Position numbers and translations under genes: made by a program
NCBI GenBank assembly: GCA_910592005.1
Contig: CAJVPP010000895.1
Coordinates: forward strand, 1-24,898
Reading direction: 5' to 3'
Length of the DNA: 24,898 nucleotides
Source: Funneliformis mosseae
Taxonomy: Eukaryota; Glomeromycota; Glomeromycetes; Glomerales; Glomeraceae
Notes under the pieces: generated by a model
Told to the model about the DNA's origin: nothing
Databases searched by the model: none
What the model saw: only the letters and a program-made list of their open reading frames with translations
Shown here: positions 9,620 through 19,330 of the stretch, piece by piece
Layout of the letters: each line of letters opens with the position of its first letter
Numbering within the stretch: position 1 is the first letter of the stretch

Positions 9620-12600
9620 AATTTACTAGACCAGCTAAACTTAGTCAGCATTATCAAAATAAAAAAAATCAATATAGTCAACCTTCAGAAATTTCTAGTT
9701 AAAAGGAAGTTCGAAAGAAAGCTAATGTGTTCAGATCTTATTTTTCAAACCTTATTCTAGTTCTAGTAATCCATACCAAAGGAAAGAATTGAAGAAAAAA
9801 GAAGCCAAAAGTAGTTAACCCAATTCCAGATCCACAAATGGTAATCCAAATTCCAATTTCTAAGACTGAATCCCAAAAGGAAGCTTCAGTATTTTGTAAT
9901 GATTACATCACAGAAGAGAAGGCAAAAAATCTAGATTAGCCTAAATATATGAAAGCCTGGTAAGCATTATAAAATGAAAAAAAAGATTGGTTCAAAAATG
10001 GAAAGAACTCGATTTAGGAGATTATGAAATACCAGTAAGCTTGGATGGATATCTAACTCTTTATCATGATCTTGAACAATATGATTCAGATGCAATTCAC
10101 TTACCAACTTTAAAAGAGTTAAAAAATATAATATGCTAAAAGAAGATTTTGAAGCAGGTCTTAGCCTAGCAACCTAAGCTTACAGAGAGGGATTACTATC
10201 CAGTATTGAGATATTTAATGAAGAATATAAGAAGAAATTAATTGGTGAGAAAAAATCTAACGAGATTGAATGACAAGATGGTCATGAGAATATCCACTTT
10301 GAAGAATATCCAGTTAGGAGAGATCTAGAAAGACCACATAGAAATCGCTCTTCATTAAATAAATGAGTAGGAAAAGTGCCACATTCAGAAGATAATCCTA
10401 CATATACTTTTATTTAATTAATAGGTAATCCAGAAGAATATAAATAAATGACATACATGTCTTAACTTATGAGACTAAATTGTCTAAAAATAACAGAAGT
10501 TCTCTAAATAGAGCTTATAGAAAAGACCAAATAAAATAAGCTATAGTAGCATTATGCCTGTATTCGATTACTAATAGAAATCTAGATAGTACAAGTTATT
10601 TAACATATGTAGATAAGTATTATAGAAAAGGAATGTGTCCAATCCTTTCAGAAGGGAATATTAAAGCTCTGAACGGTTCAGATTAATCCGAAAATTTTCA
10701 ATTCAGATCAACTTCGATTCAGTTTCAGATTGCAAAAATTTCAATCTGAAAATTTTGGATTAATCCAAAATTTTCAGTTCAGTTCAAATTTTTACCAGTT
10801 TACAGTTCAGTTCAGTTTCAGATTGGCATTTTTAGGATTTATAATCTGAACTGAACTGAACTGAAATTTTCAGATCAGTTTCAGATTGGCCTATAATCTG
10901 GACCGAACTGAACCATTCAGAGCATTAGGGGATATAGATGAGTATATAACTCAAATTATTGGGAAAATAAATAAACAGATTGAAGAAATATTAACAAAGG
11001 GATTTGGTTATATTCTCAAATGAATTCTTGAAATATCTATTGAAGCATATACTTTCTATCAAGATACAGGAGAGTCTTACATTCATACATCCAAAAAACT
11101 CACCAATACAAAGTGCATTATCAATCCAGATAACTAAGGGCTTATTGATCCTAAAATAAATAAACTCACAGAAAAATATCTATAAGGAGCACCAGGTGCA
11201 TATTTCACATATCAGGATAGACATATAGAATATCTTGAACAAATCTTTTAAGCAAAGAAACTCAAGCCATACTTAAATGTCATCAAGCTAGATGGTATTC
11301 TAATATTTACTCCAATCTGTTCACGTATATTTAATAAAATTTAGGAGATGAACCCTGATATTTCCATTAGTGTCTAGGGATAGAATAAAGAATCAGCCAT
11401 TCCAAAACCTGTGATAGCTAGTAAAAACTTTAAAAATAACATAAAATTTAGTTATTAGCTCTTACAGATATTATTAAATCAGAAGAAGGTAAGTATGAAC
11501 AAAAGAACCACTTTCTTTAGATTAAGAATTCCAGTAGATTAATATATGGAGATAGTACATATAAAAAAAAGAAGTATTTATATGATAGATGCTTTCAAAG
11601 CTGGTCCTCTAAAAAAGCTCTAGAACATCATCTAGAATGGTATTCAGGATTACATGAAAATGCTTCTCAGAAAGTTATAATACCAGTAAAAGGGTTAATG
11701 ATTTTGAAAAATTTAAGAACTATGGCTGAATGATCAATGCTCCATATGTAATTATAGCTGATTTTAAGACTGATAATAAGAAATGTGATGAAAAATATGG
11801 TGGAAGCATGCAAAAACTTGCTAAGCAGAAGGCTAATAATTTCTGCTATTTAGTCCATTAGATTAATACTGGAGATGTATAGGGTTTATTCCTATACAGA
11901 AGAAAAAATCTCACACAAGAATTCGTTCAAAAGATTGATTAAGAGCTAGTTCATATCAATGAAGTCTTAACTGTTAAAGCTGATCGAATTGAGACTGAAG
12001 AAGACAAGAAAAGATTTGCTGAATCAGATACTTGCTAGATCCGTAAGGGAAATTGCTATTGATAGGGAGGAAGTCAAATACTTAAAAAATAAGACATCAT
12101 GTTCAATAATAAGCTAGAAAATACTTCAAAGAATTCAGAAGACTATAAGGCCTTAATCACACAAATTCTCAAAGTAACTAAGACAGTTAATTAAGCAGAG
12201 GCTATGGATATTAAGGTTTGGAATTACTGTCATATTACAAGTAAGTTTCATGGATTAGCTTATAGGGATTGTAATCTCAAACTCCAGATACAGGATTGGA
12301 AGACCTCAATCCCAGTTATCTTCCATAACTTTTGGGGCTATAACTCTCACTTGGTCTGTAAATCTGTTAGATGCTTAGCTAATGTATAATATATCAGGAT
12401 TATAGCTGAAACATTTGAGCAGTATAAGTCTATGAAAATAGGCCAACTCAAATATATAGATAGTATTCAGTTTATAAATAGTAGCTTGGCTAGTCTTACA
12501 AAAAGTTGGGTGATAACCATCCAATAATAAGTTAATATTTCAAAATTTTAGGTCATACAGAGGAGTAATTAGCATTAGTATATCATAAAGGAGTTTATTT

Positions 12601-14560
12601 CTATGACTATATCAATTTTCATGATAGGTTTCAGGAGACAGAACTTCCTCCTATTCATGAATTTTATAGTACTCTTAAAGGTAAAATCTCACAAGATGAT
12701 TATAAACACGTCTAGAAAGTATAAAAGAAATTCAGATGTAAAAATCTAGGTAAATATTATGATCTCTATTTTAAAATTGATGTACTTAGTCTAGCAGATA
12801 TCTGGACAGAGTTTTGAAAAATGTCTATGAAATATTATGAACTTGATCTCAGTCACTATATTTCTACCCCATCACTATTCTGGAATGAAATGCTTAAGAT
12901 GACAGGAGTTATGATCAAACTTTTTACAGATATGATTATGCATAATTTTACTAAAAAAGCTAAATGTGATGATATATCTATGACTTGTCAACGATATTTT
13001 AAGGCCAATAATCCTAAGATAGGAAAGGAATTTAATCTATCCAAACCTACATCCTGAATCTCATATGTAGACATAACAAATTTTTATGAACATTCTATGA
13101 GCCAATATTTGCTTATCAAAAATTATCAATAGGAAGCTAGTCAGGAATATTTACTAAAAAATCCAGCTATGCAGAAGAAATATCTTGAAAAGTTTTTCAA
13201 TACACAATCTGATGCTAAACGAGAGTATTTCTTAAATATTAATGCTTATTTCCCTCTAATGACTTATAAATATTTAAAGGATTTGCCTCTAGTCATAGAG
13301 AATATTGCTGTAGAAAAGGATTGGTTATATTTATATAATGCTAAACTTGTAAAACAATTAGATGGTAAATGCTTCTCTGCTATAAAAAAATTAGTCCCTC
13401 ATCTTGAATCATAAAAACTATGTCATCTATTATCAAGAGCTTCAATATTATGTAAAATTAGGTATGGTTGTAGATGAAGTTTTAGAAATACTCTTCTTCA
13501 ACTAGACTAACTGGCTTGAACCATATATATCTTTTAATATTGAGAAATGTAATGAAGTTAACAAAGCTGAAAATACATTCTTGAGTGACTTTTTCAAACT
13601 TATGAATGTATTAGTATATGGTAAGACTATGAAAAATGTTTACAAGTATCAGGATGTTAAACTTATGAAATGTAATAATGAGTAAGATGAAAAGGTATTC
13701 AAGAAAAAGGTTCATAAACTCTCATTAAGTATGCTAGGCAACTTAGTAATACACTAAAAAGAGCACATATAGGAAAGACTAGCGTAATCCTTAATAAGCC
13801 TATTATAGTTAGAGCATCTATCTTGAGTCTTAGCAAGCTTCATATATATAAATTTTGATATAGATATGTGAAGGAAAGATATGGGATAAATTCTAGCTCA
13901 GGTATATAGAAATAGACTCTTTTATATATCATGTCAAAACTGAGAATATCTATAAAGACATGGCTAAGCGACCTGATCTCTTTAATATTAATGAAGATCA
14001 AACTGTTAGCAAATATAAGAATGAGACTCTAAGCAATACAATTTTATTATTTACGCATATCTGGGTAAAATTATATTATTATATCTTAATAGATCATGAG
14101 CCTAATGGTAAGATCACAAATTCTAAGCATAAGGGAGTTAGCAAAAAAGGTATGTGCGAGATAGTAACTGATACATATTTTCCATCTTTAGGCAAAACAT
14201 TATTTGATGACTTTGTAGACAAAGCCAAAATATTTGATCCTATGACCCAAGTCTATCTAGACTATCTCTTTGATAAAGAAGTATTCTATATCAAAAATGT
14301 GGGTATCTGATTAAAAAATCATGTATTATCTCTGGTCGAATCTGAGAAAAAGGCCCTCTGCCTTATAGATACTAAGCACTATATATTATCAAATGAAATA
14401 ACTACTTTACTATATGGGTATTGGTACTATATAATTTATAAGAATATGGTCAAAGATGATATCTTCCATGAAAGAGGCTGAAAAAAAAGCTATAAGGACT
14501 AAGCTTTTAGAGAAATACTAAAATGAATATGTGTCTCACATATCTAGCTAGTTAACAGTA
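9620..14560 (+). pseudogene. Protein-primed-type family B DNA polymerase, broken
   Basis: This would have replicated a linear mobile element (Polinton/Maverick or linear-plasmid type). The 5' part (9620-10663) lies in broken frames with no known domain and ends before an inserted MITE. Coding resumes at 10925. In order come a Cys/His block (about 11583-11640, RCFQSW..HH), an exonuclease I-like VIIADFK block (Asp at 11760, with Lys where Glu is expected), an endonuclease VII-like NYCHITSKFHG..DCN block (12220-12280), an exonuclease II-like IFHNFWGYNSHL (about 12318-12353; Tyr-Asn instead of Tyr-Asp), the STPSLFWNEMLKMTG block (about 12860-12905), polymerase motif A-like YVDITNFY (about 13067), motif B-like LVYGKTM (about 13613) and motif C reading YIEIDS (13903-13920), where DTDS is usual. 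Stops include TAG 12036, TAG 12713, TAA 12722, TGA 13055 and TAG 13130. Frameshifts occur around 13740 and elsewhere. Most stops sit at expected Trp, Gln or Arg codons. Confidence 0.85.
10664..10923. mobile_element. 260-bp MITE inserted in the polymerase relic
   Basis: The left end GCTCTGAACGGTTCAG (10666-10681) and the reverse complement of the right end, GCTCTGAATGGTTCAG (10908-10923), match at 15 of 16 positions. The interior is built from TTCAGTTTCAGATT and ATCTGAACTGAACTGAA in both orientations, giving strong self-complementarity. ATTA occurs immediately outside on both sides (10660-10663 and 10924-10927) and may be a short target duplication. There is no coding capacity. Polymerase-related reading frames lie directly on both sides, which shows that this is an insertion. 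Confidence 0.75.
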
Positions 14561-15044
14561 TGTTAATACTTATAAGCGAGTTAGGCCAGCTAAGTCACAG
14601 AGTTATATAATTATTAGATTTTTTTCTGAAGTGATAAATATTTAGTTTATTTTTTTATTCTTATTCTTACTAGGATATTGCTTTTTTTGGGCTTAGTATT
14701 AAATAATTCTCTATACATATACTATTATGTATGTCATATAATACCGCTCCCTTAAAGCTCAGTGTTAAGTAATCCTGCATATACTATATTGAATTAAAAA
14801 ATTATGCAGGGAATAAAAAAAGCCCTTGCTATTATGAAAATATCAGAATAAAATTAGCATTTTCTTGGTATTTTTTTCTAAAATCTAGGACTCAGCAAAT
14901 TTTTTGGCTATTGTCTAGATGGAAAGTTTTACTAAAAACATATGGAATACCTAAATTTCTGAGAAAATATGAAATTTTTTAACTTCCTGGAATATTTTTT
15001 CTGGGAATTTTCCAAGACTATATTATTTACCTTTAATCAAACAT
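14561..15044. other. Intergenic gap between polymerase and coiled-coil relics
   Basis: No coding frame of interest was seen. The stretch carries two similar short phrases, GGCTTAGTATTAAATAATTC (14690-14709) and GCTCAGTGTTAAGTAATCC (about 14757), each followed closely by ATACATATACTAT or GCATATACTAT, suggesting a small diverged duplication. It may hold the promoter of the downstream coiled-coil gene. Confidence 0.35.
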
Positions 15045-15835
15045 ATGTTCAACCAATCAAATTTCAACAAATACTATAAGAATTTGCTTGATCAATTACT
15101 CCTATCCATGAAAAAGGATATATGGTTACATCTTACAAACTGCAAAAATAGACCATTATCTAAGGAACAGGTTAAGGTATCCATTCGGACATTAAGGAGT
15201 TGCTTACTAGAGAGGTTAATAGATACTATAACAAAAAAATCGCTAGAAGATTAAAATTGAAGCTAATACCTCTTTCGATAGTTCTAGTACATTATCCTGA
15301 TTAGATAGATTTGAAAAACAGTTAGAAGAACATGAGCTTCATATACAGCAATAGGAGAATAATATTAAGAAAACTATTGAGGCTCAGATTGCTGAAGAAC
15401 GCAAATGTTTAAAAGATGAATATAATGCTCTTATGATTCGCAAAGAGAGTGAATATAATAATTACATGGTAAATATAAAATAAAAGACATTTATTTAAAC
15501 ATTAATTGGAGTCCTAGCATAATTCACGCTTAGCTAAACTAGAGAAGTAATATAAATCTTATATCTCTGCTTTAGATAAAGCTAATGCTATAAAAGATAA
15601 GAAGATCAGCAAGTTATTCTTTACTATTTTCCAGCTTAAGAATGAAAAATGGGATATAAAGAAGACTACTGAGTCTATATATAAAGATTTGAAAGATGTT
15701 ATCTTTGCTAAGGACTTAAAGATTATTACTCTCAATGATAAGATTATTTCTTATAATTCTCATGTTAGAAGAGATGTGACAATAGAACTAAGTTCATATT
15801 TTTCCCACTATGACACTGAATTATGAACTAGAAAG
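15045..15835 (+). pseudogene. Coiled-coil protein gene, broken, linked to the polymerase element
   Basis: An ATG at 15045 opens a 69-codon frame rich in Leu, Lys and Asn. After a frameshift near 15240 a second frame runs from about 15252 with EKQLEEHELHIQQ and EAQIAEERKCLKDEYNALM, then a third from about 15510 to 15827 with LAKLEKQ-like, YISALDKANAIKDKKISKLF and TIELSSYFSHYDTE. The last 100 codons contain only two stops, TAG and TAA. The sequence is charged and heptad-like, so it was probably a long alpha-helical coiled coil. I do not recognise the family. Its position after the polymerase, on the same strand and with the same type of decay, suggests it belonged to the same element, perhaps as a structural or terminal protein. 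That last step is inference only. Confidence 0.55.
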
Positions 15836-15917
15836 TAGAAAAATGCAAAGAATTGATATAAGTATCCAAAAAAAATATACTTTCTGAATATATATTTAGG
15901 CAAGGCTTAATTGAATA

Positions 15918-16400
15918 GGTATCATATTTTTTTCTGTAGACAGTCAGCTTCTTGCAGAAGGCAGTTAGTTACTTTTCGTAAGCAGTCAGTTATTTCTTGT
16001 AGATAGTCAATAAATTTTCGTGGGCAGTCAGCTTCCTGCAGAAGGCAGTCAGTCATTTCTCATAAGCAGTCAATCATTATTTGTGAACACTGGTTATTTC
16101 TCTTCATATGTTCTCTTAATTTATAGGGATAACAGAACTTCTTGAAGCAATACTGACATATATGGTCAGCTAGTTTTTTTTATAGATTCTGGCTCCTTTC
16201 CTACAGTGAAGATATTGCGCTGAAATTTGTGAACTGATAGAGTAATAGTAATAGTCTTTCTATTTCAGCTTGCTTTAAATTTTCCCTTTACTAAAGGCTC
16301 CTAACCAGCTCAATACTGCCATTGCATCTCAAGAATAAATAGAGACAATTCTTTTCCATTATCATCATATTCTGTAAGGACAACAGAAAATTCATCTGAA
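15918..16400 (-). pseudogene. CCHC zinc-finger protein with 7-residue repeats, broken
   Basis: Reading the minus strand from 16396, a first frame (DEFSVVLTEYDDNGKEL) runs to about 16290 and shifts into a second frame. That frame carries a zinc finger (about 16160-16090), C-x2-C-x12-H-x6-C, with core HICQYCFKKF. In the same frame it runs straight into seven or eight repeats of seven residues built on D-C-L-x-E/K (16090-15935), ending at a TGA near 15919. Internal stops: two TGA/TAG near 16300, TAG and TAA before the finger, and TGA within the first repeats where Arg (CGA) is expected. A finger followed by a helical heptad repeat suggests a nucleic-acid-binding oligomer. The relic converges on the coiled-coil gene (gap about 80 bp) and may belong to the same element. 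Family not recognised. Confidence 0.5.
15939..16095. repeat. Exact 21-bp periodic repeat, 7-8 copies
   Basis: CAGTCAG-like unit starts fall at 15941, 15962, 15983, 16004, 16025, 16046, 16067 and 16088, each exactly 21 bp apart with no indel. Units end alternately in TTCTTGCAGAAGG or TTTTCGTAAG, and an alternating higher-order pattern is visible. The strict multiple of three and the open minus-strand frame argue that the array expanded while coding. Confidence 0.85.
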
Positions 16401-16529
16401 ATAGTATCTCTATTTTTTCATCCTTAATAATTACAGAAATAATATCAACCGTACTAAGAAAATAGTATAATACTAGAAGATCAATAAAAGAATGTATTCA
16501 TTACTACTTATAGGCTATATAAATTCATT

Positions 16530-17180
16530 ATTATATCTTTTAGCTTAACTAATATATCAGTAATATTTCAAAGTTTATAAATAAAGTTTTAGGAAAGAAA
16601 TTAAAAAATATGTAGCTGTTTATTTAGATAATATAATTATTTTTTCAACAAGTTTTAAAGAATATCTCACTCACCTCAAAAATATTTTTTAATAACTAAG
16701 AAAAGCTAAATTAAAGCTAAGATAAGATAAATGTGAATTTGAAAAGCTTAAACTTACTTTCTTAAGATATTTCAGATCTTTTAAAATCAAAAAGATTAGA
16801 AATTTTTCAATATTTTTTAATATCACTGAACTTCGTGAATTTTTAGGACTCATTTTATACTATTATTAATTTATACAAAACTTTCAACTATTGCTATACC
16901 TTCATATCTTTTAATTAAAAAGAAATATTATTTTAATAGACTGAAATCTAATAGCAGGCATTTGAATATCTAAAGAAATATTTATTACAGTTCTTATTCT
17001 TATTTATTCTATTTTTTCAAAAAATTTCTATTATTTATTGATAGATCATATATAGAATTAGGTACTATTTTAACTCATTTAAACAATCAGCAAAAAGAAT
17101 ATATAATTGCATATATTAGTTAAACTTTCAATAATGCTAAAAGAAATTATATGCCTACTAAACTTAATGTTAATTTATTT
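16530..17180 (+). pseudogene. Ty3/Gypsy reverse transcriptase-RNase H fragment
   Basis: This is a fragment of a Ty3/Gypsy LTR-retrotransposon polyprotein. From about 16517 a frame reads SFSLTNISVIFQSL, matching the conserved FGLTNAPATFQ region. After a frameshift comes YVAVYLDNIIIFS (about 16610-16648), the catalytic YxDD block with the second Asp changed to Asn (GAT to AAT). HLKNIF and the D-K-C-E-F block follow, then LREFLGLILYYY (about 16830-16865), the RT-RNase H connection, and LLIDRSYIELGTILTHLNN (about 17037-17090) plus IAYIS-stop-TFNNAKRNYMPTKL (about 17105-17165) of RNase H. Protease, the RT N-terminus and integrase are not recognisable, and no LTRs were seen. The fragment is dead through frameshifts, stops and loss of the active-site residue. 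Confidence 0.8.
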
Positions 17181-17477
17181 TTTTTTATAAAAAATTTCAT
17201 TAAATTAAATTTCTTACCTTTTTGTAAATTTTGGATTTTTCTAGTATTGGATCATTTGACAGTACTATAAAAAAAACTTTAATGAAATTCACTGATAATA
17301 CACGTACTGAATTATTTTTTAATACAAATTTACTAATAATTGATGAACAAATTCAAAATAGATGGTAGACTATTGATTTTATTAAATTCATATTTCGATA
17401 TTAATACTAATATTTTTCATGATTTACATTAATCTCTAATTAGATTTTTGAATATATTTCTGATTTGATACATAAAG

Positions 17478-17700
17478 TCTGTACACTACCTATAATAAAA
17501 ATAAAATAATAAATTATTGACATTTACTATTAATTAAAAATAGATAAAATTTAATCAAAAATTGTACTTACTATATTTTAATAAAAATTTGTGTACTAAC
17601 TGTAATAAAAAGTGAAATAGCAAATTATTAGAGACGTTACTATTAATAAAAATATATATAATTTACAAAAAATTGTATCTAATATGTTATGTATAAAATA
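17478..17700. repeat. 110-bp direct duplication
   Basis: Two adjacent copies start near 17480 and 17590 with TGTACACTACC versus TGTGTACTAAC. Both then read TAATAAAAA, an AAATTATT core, TTACTATTAAT and CAAAAAATTGTA in the same order. The copies are diverged by substitutions and small indels. The TGTAC/GTGTAC openings could mark old LTR or tandem-repeat edges, but nothing more can be said. Confidence 0.5.
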
Positions 17701-17880
17701 AGTACATTACTTTTCAATATATGTATTATTATTAAATATTTTTCCTACTAAATTATCATTTCTTTTCAAAAAAATTAAAGCTTCAAATAAATCCTCCTTC
17801 ATACTTATTCTTTTGCTAACATTATTAATCTAGCATCGCTAAAAGCAGCATAGTAGGCTTAAATATGATTGGTTGATCAC
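17701..17880. other. Non-coding gap upstream of the right-hand gene family
   Basis: No frame or repeat of interest was found. Around 17820-17870 the sequence becomes less AT-biased (TAGCATCGCTAAAAGCAGCATAG), which marks entry into the 5' region of the following gene. Confidence 0.3.
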
Positions 17881-17881
17881 T

Positions 17882-17935
17882 AAAATGATCATCTTATATT
17901 AAATTCCTATATAAAAGATGATCATCTAACTTTAA
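17882..17935 (+). promoter_or_regulatory. Candidate core promoter with paired GATCAT palindromes
   Basis: A TATA-like CTATATAAAAG lies at about 17909-17919, roughly 200 bp before the ATG at 18118. It is embraced by AAAATGATCATCTTA (about 17882) and AAAAGATGATCATCTAA (about 17915), which are inverted copies of each other and each contain the self-palindrome ATGATCAT. Such an arrangement could bind a dimeric factor. Upstream ATGs near 17954 open only a 6-codon frame. Confidence 0.3.
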
Positions 17936-18706
17936 ATGGATTGGCAGTTACGAAAATGAATTGGCAAAGGTTGTGACCAAAAAAAAACAAACATATAGTT
18001 TTTGTTTTATAAGCCAGCAAAGTAATTCAGTAAATAGCGAGATAATTCAGAAACTGGCTAATAACGTTTATTTTATTTCAGTATTTTTTATCATCAGAAA
18101 AAAGAATATAAAGCAAAATGTCTACACAAGAAGTCTGTCCAACTTCCTCCATTGAAAAAAAGGAAAAAAGAAAGGCTCAACATTGTGATTTAGAAGATCA
18201 AAAGGATGTTATATGTGATTATAAACAGCACAGCGCATCTATTGTATCTGAAAAAGTAATGATACCAAATTCAAGTCAACACCTGAACTTGGTTGGCAAG
18301 GCTTTGTGTCAAAAACATTACAATAAATTGATAGTTAATGCAAAAAAATCCAAAACCAACAATATATGTTCGCATCTAAAGCATCAACTCTATATTTCTA
18401 CAGCTCAACATAGTACGAAAATGAAAACTATCAAGAAGGCTCCAGAACGATTAATCAATTTCTTCAAACTATCACGAGGAATAATGATGTGTCACCATTG
18501 CTTATATAAAACTAACACTGATCCAGAATATGTTAACTCGTCTGATTATATACTAGCATCCGAAAGGATTTCTAAAGAGTATGTAAGAAAATTTCAAGGT
18601 AGGTCTTATGTTTTACGTGGTGATATTATATACTCTGAATCTAAATTTCAGAAACTGAAGTCTGCATATCATGAAGTATATGCAGAGCTTGACGAAGCAA
18701 AGCTAG

Positions 18707-18755
18707 GTAAGTAAACAATTTTATTTGCTATGATGTTCTCGATTGTTTTTTTTAG
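18707..18755 (+). other. Intron 1 of the plus copy (49 bp)
   Basis: Donor GTAAGT at 18707 and acceptor TTTTTTTTAG ending at 18755. The same intron is present in the minus copy at 24381-24430. Short length and T-rich acceptor fit fungal introns. Confidence 0.7.
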
Positions 18756-19253
18756 ACAAACTCTTCAACAGCGATCAACATCATGTGAAACTTAAATTAA
18801 TCATATAATTTTTTAAAATTAATTCCTTTCAGTAGAAAAGTTAAATTAATGGTGAGAGTTTTGTATACAAGGCAATGCGTATATAATAAAAGACCCATTC
18901 TCAATCCAGAAGAATTCATGAGAATGCTTGAGGAAACTGGGCCATCATTAAAAAGATTTTTTAGTCAATTGGTAGCTAGAACTAACCTGCAAGCTAAGAA
19001 TCATATGACTAACGAGAAGAATAAGAAACATTTGGTTTCATTTTATTATTTCTTAGTAGAACTTAATAATAAATTTATTAATAGGATCAAGGCAGAAGTT
19101 AGGCTTTTATTAGATGCATCTGGAATATCTTCATCAATGATTGAAACCTTAGCTAGTGCAGACTTGACAATAAGACGTGAAACTATTACAAGACAGAAAG
19201 CTCAACACGTAGAAGCTTATACGATAACAATGGAAAGGTTTTTATCAGAAAAT

Positions 19254-19330
19254 GTAGGTATATAAATATTTCTAAGTTATTTTTTTTTATTGGTTATTAA
19301 TTGACTATGTATAACATAATCTTTTAATAG
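19254..19330 (+). other. Intron 2 of the plus copy (77 bp)
   Basis: Donor GTAGGT directly after the codons SEN; acceptor CTTTTAATAG ends at 19330. Splicing is phase 0 and brings LSEN in frame with IESLVVLNVNDF. The minus copy has the matching 75-bp intron at 23819-23893 with acceptor TTTTAACAG. Confidence 0.75.

Noticed and set aside
9620..15835. Reassigned genetic code with TAA/TAG read as Gln
   Set aside because: Many in-frame TAG/TAA sit at Gln positions, but others sit where Trp is expected and TGA occurs at Arg and Trp. CAA/CAG are used for Gln in the same frames and real frameshifts are present. Mutational decay explains all of these.
17961..18155. 64-codon frame upstream of the plus gene copy
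   Set aside because: It opens with TTG, overlaps the 5' leader, has no conserved motif, and conflicts with the better start at 18118.
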